A stretch of 64,000 bases of DNA, taken from Microvirga guangxiensis. Lineage in GTDB: Bacteria > Pseudomonadota > Alphaproteobacteria > Rhizobiales > Beijerinckiaceae. Positions within the stretch are counted from its first letter, which is position 1. Each line of letters starts with the position of its first letter. The notes beneath the pieces were generated by a model. That model was not told the origin of the DNA. It did no database searches and saw only the letters and a list, made by a program, of their open reading frames with translations. The stretch lies in assembly GCF_900102135.1 (NCBI RefSeq), contig NZ_FMVJ01000015.1, forward strand, positions 40,908-104,907. The letters run 5' to 3'. The position numbers and the translations under genes are program-made. This document shows positions 42,120 to 50,833 of this stretch, in pieces.

Positions 42120-43217
42120 ATGGGCTTCAAGATGGGCATCGTCGGCCTGCCGAACGTGGGCAAGTCCACCCTCTTCAATGCGCTGACGCAGACCGCTGCG
42201 GCGCAGGCTGCGAACTATCCGTTCTGCACCATTGAGCCCAACGTGGGCGACGTGGCCGTGCCGGACAGCCGTCTCGATCAGCTTGCGGGCATCGCTGGCT
42301 CGGCGCAGATCATCCCGACCCGCCTCACCTTCGTGGACATCGCGGGCCTCGTGCGCGGCGCGTCCAAGGGCGAAGGCCTCGGCAACCAGTTCCTCGCCAA
42401 CATCCGCGAAGTCGATGCCATCGCTCACGTGGTGCGCTGCTTCGAGGACACGGACATCACCCATGTCGAAGGCAAGATCGACCCCATCGCCGATATCGAG
42501 ACCATCGAGACCGAGCTGATGCTCGCCGATCTCGACAGCCTCGAGAAGCGCGTCACCGCGCTCGAGAAGAAGGCCAAGGGCAACGACAAGGAAGCCAAGG
42601 AAACCCTCGACCTCGTCAATCGCTGCCTGCCCCTGCTGCGCGACGGCAAGCCCGCCCGCATGGTGGAGCGCAAGCCGGAGGAAGAGCGCCTGTTCCAGAT
42701 GCTGGGCCTCCTCTCCTCCAAGCCCGTTCTGTACGTGTGCAACGTGGAGGAATCCTCCGCCGACAATGGCAACGCTTTCTCCGCCAAGGTCTTCGATCGC
42801 GCCAAGGAAGAAGGCGCCAAGGCTGTGGTCGTCTCGGCCAAGATCGAGAGCGAGATCGCCGTCCTGCCGCCCGAGGAGCAGAAGGAATATCTCGAGGCCG
42901 TGGGCCTTGAGGAGCCCGGCCTCAACCGCGTGATCCGCGCGGGCTACGAGCTGCTCGGCCTCATCACCTACTTCACCGTCGGCCCGAAGGAAGCCCGCGC
43001 CTGGACGATCACCAAGGGCACCAAGGCTCCCGGCGCCGCCGGCGTGATCCATACGGATTTCGAGAAGGGCTTCATCCGCGCCGAAACCATCGCATACGCG
43101 GATTACGTGTCGCTGAAGGGCGAAGCCGGTGCGCGCGATGCGGGCAAGCTGCGCCTTGAGGGCAAGGAATACCTCGTCCAGGACGGCGATGTGATGCACT
43201 TCCGCTTCAACACGTAA
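42120..43217 (+). CDS. ychF: Ribosome-binding ATPase YchF (Obg family)
   Basis: The 365-residue product has the G1 site [15 protein letters not shown], the G3 switch [20 protein letters not shown], the NVEE in place of NKxD that makes YchF prefer ATP, and a C-terminal TGS domain ([15 protein letters not shown]). YchF binds ribosomes and negatively affects oxidative stress defence in E. coli. It is the last gene of rplY-pth-ychF. Confidence 0.97.
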   Translation: MGFKMGIVGLPNVGKSTLFNALTQTAAAQAANYPFCTIEPNVGDVAVPDSRLDQLAGIAGSAQIIPTRLTFVDIAGLVRGASKGEGLGNQFLANIREVDAIAHVVRCFEDTDITHVEGKIDPIADIETIETELMLADLDSLEKRVTALEKKAKGNDKEAKETLDLVNRCLPLLRDGKPARMVERKPEEERLFQMLGLLSSKPVLYVCNVEESSADNGNAFSAKVFDRAKEEGAKAVVVSAKIESEIAVLPPEEQKEYLEAVGLEEPGLNRVIRAGYELLGLITYFTVGPKEARAWTITKGTKAPGAAGVIHTDFEKGFIRAETIAYADYVSLKGEAGARDAGKLRLEGKEYLVQDGDVMHFRFNT

Positions 43218-43239
43218 CTATTCATCTATCTGTCGGAAT

Positions 43240-43269
43240 CCTGAACGCATGCTTTTCGGTGCGTTCAGG
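43240..43269. repeat. 9-bp inverted repeat behind ychF
   Basis: CCTGAACGC (43240-43248) and GCGTTCAGG (43261-43269) with a 12-nt loop. No T-run follows. It may end ychF transcription or lie in the leader of the following small gene. Confidence 0.5.
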
Positions 43270-43307
43270 ACAAATCTGCTTTGCTGATCCGCATGGAGAT
43301 AGGACCC

Positions 43308-43472
43308 ATGCCGGACATTTTAGAGAACGCCATGACCACGCTTGTTGCCCCCGGCCTTGGAACGGCCGAATTTTTTGTCGCCGTACTTGTTGCCTGCGGC
43401 CTCGCCATGATCGCGATTTCGTCCCTGCTGCCGAAAAGCGCCGACGACAAGCTGGAGTGGTGGGAGCGTTAA
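43308..43472 (+). CDS. 54-residue single-span membrane protein
   Basis: The product (MPDILENAMTTLVAPGLGTA...) has one membrane segment (FFVAVLVACGLAMIAISSLL), then a charged tail (PKSADDKLEWWER). AGGACCC precedes the ATG closely. It ends 4 bp from the convergent globin gene. Composition and signals suggest a real small membrane protein, but I do not know the family. Confidence 0.55.
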   Translation: MPDILENAMTTLVAPGLGTAEFFVAVLVACGLAMIAISSLLPKSADDKLEWWER

Positions 43473-43476
43473 GCTC

Positions 43477-43902
43477 TCAAGGCAAGCGCAGAGCCTTCGG
43501 GCCGATGCCGAGCCCGATCTGCAGGCTCTCCGCGATGCGCTGCGCGCGGAGGATGAAGAACTCCGCCACATCCGGCTCGAAAATCTCGCGCGCCGTGCTC
43601 TCGAAAAGACCGAGCCAGCGCGCGAACAGCTCAGCCGTGAGATCGAGACCGAAATGAGCCGCCTGCGGCTTGCCACTGTAACGCGCCGTTCTCAGGGCGA
43701 TCGAGGACCAGAAATCCACCATGATCGCCAGATGCTCGCTCCACCGGCCTGAGAGTTTTTGATGAAAGATGGGGCCGAGTTCCGGGTCCTTCAGCACACG
43801 GTCGTAGAACGTGACGACAAGCTCACGAATCATTTCTTCCGTCACGCCTTCGGCAGGGGTGATGATGGGAATGCTGCGGCCTGCAGGAGCGTGCTGAGCC
43901 AA
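43477..43902 (-). CDS. Group III truncated hemoglobin
   Basis: The 141-residue protein has the globin features IRELVVTFYDRVLKDPELGP (B helix with Tyr), FHQKLSGRWSEHLAIMVDFW, and AAHFGLDLTAELFARWLGLF. The proximal His is probably in that last stretch. Group III globins of alphaproteobacteria bind heme and O2 or NO; the role here is unknown. It is monocistronic. Confidence 0.9.
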   Translation of the reverse strand: MAQHAPAGRSIPIITPAEGVTEEMIRELVVTFYDRVLKDPELGPIFHQKLSGRWSEHLAIMVDFWSSIALRTARYSGKPQAAHFGLDLTAELFARWLGLFESTAREIFEPDVAEFFILRAQRIAESLQIGLGIGPKALRLP

Positions 43903-44060
43903 AGGGTGTCTCCCGATGCGGTTTCTCGAAGGCTATATGCACCCTGTTGTGGCCGGAAACCATCCGGTTCATTCCTGAGTTGAACCGGGCGCATGGAGGA
44001 ATGGGATCGTTCCCGCGCCCTGGGCGTTAGCTTCCGAATGCCCAAGCTCAACCATCCTCC

Positions 44061-44729
44061 ATGCAATTGATCCACCGCCACTCCTGGGACCTCTCCCCTT
44101 CCGAAGCCATCGCGCTCCAGCAGGAGTTGCGACGGGAGGTCGTGTCCGACCGGCCCATCGATCTCGATGCGGTCAAGCTCGTGGCAGGCGTCGATGTGAG
44201 CGTGAAGAACGAGCAGTCGCAGGCTGCCATCGTCGTGGTGACCTATCCGGGCTTCCTGCCGGTGGAGACGGTGCTCGCGCAGCGGCCGACGCCGTTTCCC
44301 TATGTCCCGGGACTCTTGAGCTTCCGGGAAGGGCCTGTACTGGAAGAGGCCTTCGAGAAGCTCAAATCCGAGCCCGACGTGTTCCTGTTCGACGGCATGG
44401 GCATCGCGCATCCGCGCCGCATCGGCATCGCCAGTCATATGGGCCTGTGGCTGCAGCGCCCCACCATCGGCTGCGGCAAGACCCTGCTGTGCGGGCGCTA
44501 CAAGGACCTCGGCGAGGAGAAAGGATCTGCAGCCCCTCTCGTCGACAGGAAGGAAACCATCGGGGTTGCCCTGCGCACGCGCACCGCGAAGAACCCGATG
44601 TTCATCTCGCCCGGGCATCTGGCCGATATTCCCACCGCTGCAGAACTCGTGATGCGGTGCTCTCCAAAGTATCGCTTGCCCGAACCGATCCGACTGGCGC
44701 ACAACGCAGCTGGACAATTCAGCCCCTGA
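44061..44729 (+). CDS. nfi: Endonuclease V (deoxyinosine 3' endonuclease)
   Basis: Endonuclease V nicks DNA (and RNA in some organisms) at inosine. The 222-residue product has the catalytic LVAGVDVSVKNEQSQAA with its metal Asp, the PYVPGLLSFREGPVLEEAF wedge region, LFDGMGIAHPRRIGIASHMG, and TIGCGKTLLCGRY. Its length is normal. It is followed by the MaoC gene on the same strand, 45 bp away. No SOS box is visible upstream. Confidence 0.96.
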   Translation: MQLIHRHSWDLSPSEAIALQQELRREVVSDRPIDLDAVKLVAGVDVSVKNEQSQAAIVVVTYPGFLPVETVLAQRPTPFPYVPGLLSFREGPVLEEAFEKLKSEPDVFLFDGMGIAHPRRIGIASHMGLWLQRPTIGCGKTLLCGRYKDLGEEKGSAAPLVDRKETIGVALRTRTAKNPMFISPGHLADIPTAAELVMRCSPKYRLPEPIRLAHNAAGQFSP

Positions 44730-44774
44730 GCGGCTGAACTGACGCGAAGCGCTTTGAACCGCATAGATCGAGCC

Positions 44775-45791
44775 ATGCCCCGTTACGCCTTTGAAGACTT
44801 CACGCCCGGCTCCACGCAGATGCTCGGCCCCTACACCGTCACGAAGGAAGCGCTCCTCGCCTTCGCGCAGGAATACGACGCGCAGCCCTTCCACGTGGAT
44901 GAGGTAGCCGCCAAGGACAGCTTCATCGGGACGCTCATCGCCTCGGGTTGGCACACGTGCTCCCTCAACATGCGCCTCCTTGCGGACGATGTGATCCTCC
45001 ATTCCACCTCCATGGGCTCACCCGGCATCGAGGAGGTGAAGTGGCTGAAGCCCGTGAGGCCCGGCGACACGTTGCGCTCGCGCATGACGATCTTGGAAAG
45101 CCGCCCTTCGAAGAGCCGCCCCTCCATCGGTCTCGTGCGCTTCCAGTTCGAGATGCTCAATCAGGCCGACGAGGTCGTCTTCACGCAGAAGAACTGGATC
45201 ATGTTCGGCCGCCGCGATGCGGAGCCGGTGAAAGGCACCGGACCGAACGTCCTCGCTGCCGCCGCCTCTGCGATGCCGGATCGCACGCCGGAGCGGGAGC
45301 TGCCGCATATCTCCTCCAATCCCTATTTCGAGGATCTCGTGATCGGCGAGACGGAGGTGCTGGGCTCCTACAGGTTCGAGGCGGACGACATCATCACATT
45401 CGCCAGACAATTCGATCCGCAGCGTTTCCATGTGGATGCGGAGGCCGCGAAGGACAGCCTGTTCGGCGCGCTCTGCGCGTCCGGGTGGCACACGGCGAGC
45501 GTCTGGATGAAACAGATGGTCGGCTATCGCAACCGCATCCGCGAGACGGCGCTTGCTCGCGGCGCGCGCCCGGCGCGGCTCGGCCCCTCCCCCGGCTTCA
45601 CGAATCTGAAATGGCTCAAGCCCGTCTATGCGGGCGACACCATCACCTATCGCACCACCGTGACGGCGAAGCGCGTGTCGAACTCGCGGCCCGGCTGGGG
45701 ACTGGTGTTCCACCACAACAGCGGCATCAACCAGCACGGCGAGGAAGTGTTCTGCTTCGAGGGCATGGTGTTCTGGGAGCGGCGGCGTTAA
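44775..45791 (+). CDS. Tandem MaoC-like hotdog dehydratase (fused domains)
   Basis: The 338-residue product contains two MaoC-like hotdog domains. The first is at residues 1-150 (RYAFEDFTPGSTQMLGPYTV, FAQEYDAQPFHVDEVAAKDS, GTLIASGWHTCSLNMRLLAD). The second is at 180-338 (YFEDLVIGETEVLGSYRFEA, FARQFDPQRFHVDAEAAKDS, GALCASGWHTASVWMKQMVG). Each has the Asp...His hydratase signature (DxxPxHxD-like). In related genomes the two halves are often adjacent single genes. It is a likely enoyl-CoA hydratase-type enzyme; the substrate is unknown. Confidence 0.9.
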   Translation: MPRYAFEDFTPGSTQMLGPYTVTKEALLAFAQEYDAQPFHVDEVAAKDSFIGTLIASGWHTCSLNMRLLADDVILHSTSMGSPGIEEVKWLKPVRPGDTLRSRMTILESRPSKSRPSIGLVRFQFEMLNQADEVVFTQKNWIMFGRRDAEPVKGTGPNVLAAAASAMPDRTPERELPHISSNPYFEDLVIGETEVLGSYRFEADDIITFARQFDPQRFHVDAEAAKDSLFGALCASGWHTASVWMKQMVGYRNRIRETALARGARPARLGPSPGFTNLKWLKPVYAGDTITYRTTVTAKRVSNSRPGWGLVFHHNSGINQHGEEVFCFEGMVFWERRR

Positions 45792-46363
45792 CGGCGCGCC
45801 TGGTCAGCCCTCGCGCGCGTCTCCTCGTCGAGAATGGTGCGGATCTGCGCGAGCAGCGGATGAGCTGACGTCTGTCTCTGCCCATATCCGAGATTGAACG
45901 CGTAATCGAAATCGGCAGGGTTCTTGCCTTGATTGTGCTGGAGAATGGTCTCCAACTTGTCGAGGCCCTTGGCGAGCACGGCTTCCGGTGTTTGCGCCGC
46001 TTCGTATTCCTCCCAGAGCGTGAGAATTTCAGCGCGCTTTTCAGGATGCAGCGCTCGCGTGAGCACTTCAAGATCCGCCCTTTCCTGAGCGGACTTGCCG
46101 GAACCTTCCGTCTGCATGACGGCAGGAATATCGCCGCTCAGCGCCTCGCCGAGATCATGGACGATGCAGAGCTTGATGAAACGTAAATGATCGATGCCCT
46201 CGAACTCGTCTGCGAAGACGAGCGCCATCAGGCAAAGGCGCCATGTATGCTCGGCCGTGCTCTCGGGCCGTCCGTCCGATGTGAAGCCGCTCCGAAGGGT
46301 GCATTTCAGCTTTTCCGCTTCACGCAGAAAATCCAAGGCTCCCAGGATGCGATCAGCCGTCAT
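45788..46363 (-). CDS. HD-domain phosphohydrolase (YfbR/HDDC2-like 5'-deoxynucleotidase)
   Basis: The 191-residue product has the HD metal motif: STAEHTWRLCLMALVFAD (H), LCIVHDLGEALSGDIPAV (HD) and LDKLETILQHNQ (D). The layout matches the YfbR/HDDC2 group that dephosphorylates deoxynucleoside monophosphates. Its stop codon overlaps the convergent MaoC gene's stop codon (TTAA shared). It is probably a cytosolic nucleotide pool enzyme. Confidence 0.9.
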   Translation of the reverse strand: MTADRILGALDFLREAEKLKCTLRSGFTSDGRPESTAEHTWRLCLMALVFADEFEGIDHLRFIKLCIVHDLGEALSGDIPAVMQTEGSGKSAQERADLEVLTRALHPEKRAEILTLWEEYEAAQTPEAVLAKGLDKLETILQHNQGKNPADFDYAFNLGYGQRQTSAHPLLAQIRTILDEETRARADQARR

Positions 46364-46413
46364 GACATGAGCCTTTTCTCTTCAGCTCCCAAGCCGGCGC
46401 CACAACCCTCTGC

Positions 46414-46515
46414 CCTCATCCTGAGGAGCCTGCGGAGCGGGCGTCTCGAAGGATGTTTCAGAGCGCACTGGAGCCTCCTTCGAGACGCCGCTTGCAGCGG
46501 CTCCTCAGGATGAGG
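46414..46515. repeat. Long palindromic intergenic repeat, copy 2
   Basis: A 102-bp element bounded by CCTCATCCTGAGGAGC and CTCCTCAGGATGAGG, with inner arms CGTCTCGAAGGA and CCTCCTTCGAGACG. It is clearly related to copy 1 at 40483-40590 (shared CACTGGA, CCTCCTTCGAGACG and terminal arms). It occupies most of the gap between the HD-domain and apt genes. Confidence 0.85.
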
Positions 46516-46533
46516 ACTCACTTTCGGCGAACT

Positions 46534-47079
46534 TCAATGCCCCTCGAAGCTCACGAGGCTGCGCACTTCGACGCCGAGATCGCGCAGCTTCTGTGCGCCG
46601 CCGAGATCGGGCAGGTCGATGATGAAGCAGGCCGCCACGATGTTCGCGCCCATCTGGCGCAGCAGCTGCGTTGCGGCGACCGCCGTGCCGCCGGTGGCGA
46701 TGAGATCGTCCACCAGGATCACGCGCTCGCCCTGGCCGATGGCATCCGTGTGGATCTCCATTTCGTCCACGCCATATTCCAGCGAATAGGCAATGCGCAC
46801 GGTCTCGTGCGGCAGCTTGCCCTTCTTGCGGATCGGCACGAAGCCGGACGAGAGCTGATGCGCGATGGCGCCGCCGAGGATGAAGCCGCGCGCCTCGATG
46901 CCGGCCACCTTGTCCACGCGTCCGCCGGCGAAGGGATGCACAAGCTCATCCACCGAGCGGCGGAAAGCGCGCGCATCGCCGAGCAGGGTCGTGATGTCGC
47001 GAAACACGATGCCGGGCTTCGGATAATCCGGGATCGAGCGGATCGCTGCTTTCAGATCGGTGAGGAGGCGCTGGTCCAT
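46534..47079 (-). CDS. apt: Adenine phosphoribosyltransferase
   Basis: Apt salvages adenine to AMP with PRPP. The 181-residue product has [38 protein letters not shown], and the PRPP loop [18 protein letters not shown]. It lies 24 bp behind mtnP, which releases adenine from methylthioadenosine, so the two make a short salvage operon. Confidence 0.97.
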   Translation of the reverse strand: MDQRLLTDLKAAIRSIPDYPKPGIVFRDITTLLGDARAFRRSVDELVHPFAGGRVDKVAGIEARGFILGGAIAHQLSSGFVPIRKKGKLPHETVRIAYSLEYGVDEMEIHTDAIGQGERVILVDDLIATGGTAVAATQLLRQMGANIVAACFIIDLPDLGGAQKLRDLGVEVRSLVSFEGH

Positions 47080-47103
47080 GGATTACCTGCCGTGAATAAT
47101 GGT

Positions 47104-47982
47104 TCAAGCGGGGTGTAGCACACGGCCCGCGACGGCATCGAGCTTTTTCAAGAGCTCAGGATCGCGCGCGGAAGAGGCCGTCATGATGGCGCCCTCGAGC
47201 GCCCGGTCGGAGCGCACAGGGCATGGCTCGTGCTCTGCCGGAAAATCGCGGGCGATGCGGGCGACAAGGCGCGCCACCTTCGTGGCATTCTGATGAGCCA
47301 CCGCCACCACGGACGCCACATCCACATCGTCGTGCTCGGGATGCCAGCAATCGTAATCGGTCACCATGGCGATGGTCGCGTAGGTGATTTCCGCCTCGCG
47401 GGCGAGCTTGGCCTCGGGCATTGCCGTCATGCCGATCACGTCGTAGCCCAGCTCCTTGTAGGTGATGGACTCGGCATAGGTCGAGAATTGCGGCCCCTCG
47501 ATGCACACCAGCGTGCCGCCGACCGCAAACGGGATGCCCTCCGCCTCAGCCGCGCTGGCGATCCTCTTCTGGAGCAAGGGACCGACGGGATGCGCCATGG
47601 GCACATGCGCCACGCAGCCTTTGCCGAAGAACGAGTTCTCGCGCTTGTGAGTGCGGTCCACATACTGATCCACCAGCACGAAGAAGCCGGGATGATACTC
47701 CTGCCGGAAGGAGCCGCAGGCGGAGACGGAGATGAGGTCGGTCACCCCTGCCCGCTTCATCACGTCGATGTTGGCGCGGTAATTGATGTCGGACGGCGAG
47801 AGGCGATGGCCGCGGCCATGACGGGGAAGAAAGGCCACTTCAGTCTCACCGATGCGGCCCATGCGCAGCACGTCGGAGGGCTCGCCCCAGGGAGAATCGA
47901 TGCGCGTCTCGCGCACATCCTCGATTCCCGGCAGGTCATAAACACCCGAGCCGCCGATAATGCCCAAGATCGCCTTCGTCAT
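47104..47982 (-). CDS. mtnP: S-methyl-5'-thioadenosine phosphorylase
   Basis: MtnP splits methylthioadenosine into adenine and 5-methylthioribose-1-phosphate. The 292-residue product starts at MTKAILGIIGGSGVYDLPGI (47982, AGGA upstream). It has FLPRHGRGHRLSPSDINYRA, SVSACGSFRQEYHPGFFV, LVCIEGPQFSTYAESITY, and VIGMTAMPEAKLAREAEI. The open frame to 48138 is repeat DNA and not used. The adenine made is used by apt just downstream. Confidence 0.96.
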   Translation of the reverse strand: MTKAILGIIGGSGVYDLPGIEDVRETRIDSPWGEPSDVLRMGRIGETEVAFLPRHGRGHRLSPSDINYRANIDVMKRAGVTDLISVSACGSFRQEYHPGFFVLVDQYVDRTHKRENSFFGKGCVAHVPMAHPVGPLLQKRIASAAEAEGIPFAVGGTLVCIEGPQFSTYAESITYKELGYDVIGMTAMPEAKLAREAEITYATIAMVTDYDCWHPEHDDVDVASVVAVAHQNATKVARLVARIARDFPAEHEPCPVRSDRALEGAIMTASSARDPELLKKLDAVAGRVLHPA

Positions 47983-48082
47983 GCTTCCTGCTCGCCCTTG
48001 TGGGATTCGGATGGGACCATAACGGTTGCGCGGGGAAATCCAAACCGGCCCATCAAAGCCCGCTGCAATGCGCGGTTCGCTG

Positions 48083-48320
48083 CCCCCTTGCGGGGAGGGA
48101 CTAGGTTGGGGGGCGGATAGTCGGAGCGCAGTAGGCATCCAGAACGCACGACAGCCCTACAGCCTTCCCCCTCTCCTGGGTGGGAGAGGGGCAGGGGTGA
48201 GGGACCGCCCTCTCCAGACAGCGCTCGACCTCCCCCACCGGGATAGGAGATCACAGCTTCACTGGTTTGAGGTCTTACCTGGTCGATCGACCCCCACCCC
48301 TGCCCCTCCCCGCAAGGGGG
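48083..48320. repeat. 17-bp perfect inverted repeats in C/G-rich low-complexity DNA
   Basis: CCCCCTTGCGGGGAGGG (48083-48099) is exactly complementary to CCCTCCCCGCAAGGGGG (48304-48320), about 200 bp apart. The DNA between and around them is built of similar C/G tracts. Confidence 0.75.
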
Positions 48321-48362
48321 AGGGAAACACGCGCCTCATCCAAGCACGGCAGCGGATGTTAT

Positions 48363-48377
48363 GTTCTTACTTTGTTC
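48363..48377. promoter_or_regulatory. LexA box of an orphan promoter
   Basis: GTTC (48363-48366), 7 nt, GTTC (48374-48377): a perfect LexA operator that directly abuts the -35 element at 48378. Confidence 0.8.
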
Positions 48378-48406
48378 TTGACTGTTGTCCTAAGCTGGGC
48401 TATAGC
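48378..48406 (+). promoter_or_regulatory. Near-consensus sigma-70 promoter with no annotated gene
   Basis: TTGACT (48378-48383), 17 nt, TATAGC (48401-48406). Transcription would begin near 48413 and run toward engB, 340 bp away. Confidence 0.7.
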
Positions 48407-48412
48407 TGTGGG

Positions 48413-48667
48413 CATCCGGCTCCAGGAGGGGGCGCGCTCGCGAGGCGTCGTGAATGAGGGGAGCCGGAACGGTCCTGTGCAGGCCTCGCACGCCTGTGAC
48501 GGGAGGCCCATCGCTGCAAGATGCGATGTCCGCCTAAACAAACCGTGCGCGAGGAGCCGTCGGGTTCTTCACACACTAGACACACGAGCCGGACGCCTCC
48601 TCGCGCCCTCCCTCGACCCCAAACCTCGGAGCAAACGCTCGCGAGGTCACTCCCGCTTGCTCTTTGA
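48413..48667 (+). ncRNA. Candidate SOS-controlled structured RNA (or tiny-ORF transcript)
   Basis: Downstream of the LexA-box promoter the DNA can fold into several stems. CCGGCTCC (48416-48423) pairs with GGAGCCGG (48460-48467), and GGCCTC (48482-48487) with GAGGCC (48503-48508). A perfect 10-bp stem joins GCGCGAGGAG (48547-48556) to CTCCTCGCGC (48597-48606). Only two short frames occur: ATG 48454 to TAA 48537 (27 codons) and GTG 48545 to TGA 48667 (40 codons), neither with a clear ribosome binding site. I recognise no known RNA family (not SRP, tmRNA, RNase P or 6S by their conserved cores). There is no clear terminator, so the transcript may continue into engB as a leader. Confidence 0.4.
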
Positions 48668-48749
48668 TATTCATCCCACCGCCTCATCATTTCATCGCAG
48701 ACATCGTCGTGGCCTTGAACAGCCCGCATAGAGCGGCGATAAGGACTGC

Positions 48750-49406
48750 ATGACCGATACAGCACCCGACACCGACCCCTTCCTTGAAATCGGCCGCAAG
48801 CTCTTTGCGGGCGAAGCGGATTTCATCTGGGCCGCGAATTCCCTCAAGGGGCTCCCGCCCATGGAGAAGGTGGAGATCGCCTTTGCCGGGCGCTCGAACG
48901 TGGGCAAGTCCAGCCTCGTCAACGCTCTGACCGGCCGCAATACCCTGGCGCGGACCTCGCATACGCCGGGCCGCACACAGCAGCTCAACTTCTTCAACAT
49001 CGGCAACCGCTTCCACCTCGTGGACATGCCGGGCTACGGCTACGCCGCCGTGGACAAGGAGAAGGTGCATGCCTGGACGCAGCTGATCCACGATTATCTG
49101 CGCGGTCGCGCGAGCCTTGCCCGCGTCTACGTGCTGATCGATGCCCGCCATGGCATCAAGCCGGTGGATGAAGGCGTCTTCGAAACCCTGGGTACTGCCG
49201 CCGTTTCCTACCAGATCGTGCTGACCAAGGCCGACGAGCTCAAAAAAGGCGAGCTGGAAAAGTGCATCGCCGACACCCAGCAGAAGATCGCCAAGCGTGC
49301 CGCGGCCTTCCCGGAAATCCTACATACATCGAGCCGGTCGGGCCACGGCATTCCCGAGCTGCGCGCCGGGATTGCGAGATTGTTGAGCGAGCGAGGCGCT
49401 CTATGA
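48750..49406 (+). CDS. engB: Ribosome biogenesis GTPase EngB (YihA/YsxC)
   Basis: The 218-residue GTPase has G1 [16 protein letters not shown], switch [14 protein letters not shown]3 [10 protein letters not shown] and G4 VLTKADEL. EngB helps assemble the large ribosomal subunit. It overlaps the DUF423 gene by 4 bp (ATGA), and argB follows. In many relatives yidC lies directly upstream; here there is the gene-less region with the SOS-type promoter instead. Confidence 0.96.
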   Translation: MTDTAPDTDPFLEIGRKLFAGEADFIWAANSLKGLPPMEKVEIAFAGRSNVGKSSLVNALTGRNTLARTSHTPGRTQQLNFFNIGNRFHLVDMPGYGYAAVDKEKVHAWTQLIHDYLRGRASLARVYVLIDARHGIKPVDEGVFETLGTAAVSYQIVLTKADELKKGELEKCIADTQQKIAKRAAAFPEILHTSSRSGHGIPELRAGIARLLSERGAL

Positions 49407-49771
49407 GCCCAGCCACCGGTTTGCTGATCGCTCTGGCGGGCCTTTCCGGCGCTCTGGGTGTCGGTCTCTCGGCCGCCGCCGCTCACATCACCGGCGGCAA
49501 TCTCACCACCGCCGCACAATTCCTGCTGTTTCATGCTCCCGGACTTCTCGCCTTAGCGGCCCTGATCGCAGCAGGAGCCGTCCATCCGGCTCTCGCGCAG
49601 ACGGCAGGCTATGTGCTGATCTTGGGTCTCGTCCTGTTCTGCGGCGACCTCTCCCGCCGAGCCTTCGCCGGGGTCGCGCTCTTCCCGAGAGCCGCCCCAA
49701 TGGGTGGGATTTTGCTCATGCTCGGCTGGGTTCTGGTCGCTGTATCCGCCCTCCTTCGCCTTCGAAGCTGA
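49403..49771 (+). CDS. DUF423 family membrane protein
   Basis: The 122-residue product has four hydrophobic segments, with the DUF423 opening [21 protein letters not shown] and ending [20 protein letters not shown]. The family is small integral membrane proteins of unknown function. Translation is coupled to engB, whose TGA overlaps its ATG. Confidence 0.85.
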   Translation: MSPATGLLIALAGLSGALGVGLSAAAAHITGGNLTTAAQFLLFHAPGLLALAALIAAGAVHPALAQTAGYVLILGLVLFCGDLSRRAFAGVALFPRAAPMGGILLMLGWVLVAVSALLRLRS

Positions 49772-49848
49772 AGTCCTTGCTTGCATGAGCCTGTGCTTCA
49801 GCTAGAACGCAGGCCGTTTCGTCCTCTTTCCACCCGCTGGAGCCGCCT

Positions 49849-50751
49849 ATGTCCGATCCCAACCAGCTCCCTGACGTTCATGTGCAGGCCGAGGTGCTCG
49901 TGCAGGCCCTGCCGCACATGCAGCGCTACGACCAGCAGGTCGTGGTCATTAAATACGGCGGCCATGCCATGGGCGACCGCGCGGCGGCCGAGGATTTCGC
50001 CGAGGACGTGGTGCTGCTCGAGCAGTCGGGGATCAAGCCCATCGTCGTCCATGGCGGCGGGCCTCAGATCGGCAAGATGCTGGAAAAGCTCGGGATCAAG
50101 TCCGAGTTCAAGGGTGGGCTTCGCGTTACGGACCAGGCTACGGTCGAGGTCGTGGAGATGGTGCTGGCAGGCTCCATCAACAAGCAGATCGTCGGCTGGA
50201 TCGGCACCGAAGGCGGCAAGGCCGTGGGCCTTTCGGGCAAGGACGGCAACATGGTGATCGCCCGCAAGGCGACCCGCACGGCCGTGGACCCCGATTCCAA
50301 CATCGAGAAGGTGGTGGACCTCGGATTCGTGGGTGAGCCTGAAAAGGTGAACCGCGAGGTTCTGGACCAGGTGCTCAGCGCCGAGCTGATTCCGGTTCTT
50401 GCCCCCGTGGCGATCGGTCAGGATGGCCAGACCTACAACGTCAACGCCGACACCTTCGCCGGCGCCATCGCCGGCGCGATGACGGCCAAGCGCCTCCTGC
50501 TCCTGACGGACGTTCCGGGCGTCCTGGACAAGAACAAGAACCTGATCCCCGAGATGACCATCGAGGATTGCCGCCGCCTGATCGCCGACGGCACCATCAC
50601 CGATGGCATGATCCCGAAGATCGAGACCTGCATCTATGCCCTGGAGAAGGGCGTCGAGGCGGTGGTCATCCTGGACGGCAAGGTGCCTCACGCGGTGCTG
50701 CTGGAGCTCTTTACGGACCACGGCGCCGGCACCCTGATCCGCCGGGGTTGA
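49849..50751 (+). CDS. argB: Acetylglutamate kinase
   Basis: ArgB phosphorylates N-acetylglutamate, the second step of arginine synthesis. The 300-residue product has [45 protein letters not shown], and [20 protein letters not shown] near the ATP site. Presence of an N-terminal helix of about 25 residues suggests the Arg-sensitive type, which is inference. It is followed by the HAD phosphatase gene. Confidence 0.97.
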   Translation: MSDPNQLPDVHVQAEVLVQALPHMQRYDQQVVVIKYGGHAMGDRAAAEDFAEDVVLLEQSGIKPIVVHGGGPQIGKMLEKLGIKSEFKGGLRVTDQATVEVVEMVLAGSINKQIVGWIGTEGGKAVGLSGKDGNMVIARKATRTAVDPDSNIEKVVDLGFVGEPEKVNREVLDQVLSAELIPVLAPVAIGQDGQTYNVNADTFAGAIAGAMTAKRLLLLTDVPGVLDKNKNLIPEMTIEDCRRLIADGTITDGMIPKIETCIYALEKGVEAVVILDGKVPHAVLLELFTDHGAGTLIRRG

Positions 50752-50833
50752 GACCTCCCCTTCCCGGCAGGCCGCTCAATCACTATATTGAAGTCAGTGG
50801 GGCCGCACGGCCCCATTGCCGTCTCTAGGACCC

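Larger units (their letters stand above)
47983..48749. other. 767-bp gene-less region between mtnP and engB with repeats and an orphan SOS promoter
   Basis: The first half is low-complexity C/G-rich repeat DNA, including a 17-bp perfect inverted repeat (48083-48099 with 48304-48320) and a related CCCCTCTCC...GGAGAGGGG palindrome around 48168-48190. The second half holds a LexA box, a strong promoter and hairpin-rich sequence up to about 48660. Frames in either strand are short or antisense and lack domains. Confidence 0.7.

Noticed and set aside
41979..43199. 406-codon open frame antisense to ychF
   Set aside because: Opposite a complete GTPase gene; no family features.
48304..48320. Possible CRISPR or tandem repeat array in the C/G-rich region
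   Set aside because: The similar tracts are inverted and irregularly spaced, with no constant repeat-spacer pattern.
48413..48667. tmRNA, RNase P RNA, SRP RNA or 6S RNA at the SOS promoter
   Set aside because: None of the conserved cores of these RNAs is present; SRP RNA is instead at 63531-63624.
48400..48765. 121-codon minus-strand frame in the mtnP-engB gap
   Set aside because: No Shine-Dalgarno or domain, starts inside engB, and covers the LexA-box promoter region in antisense.
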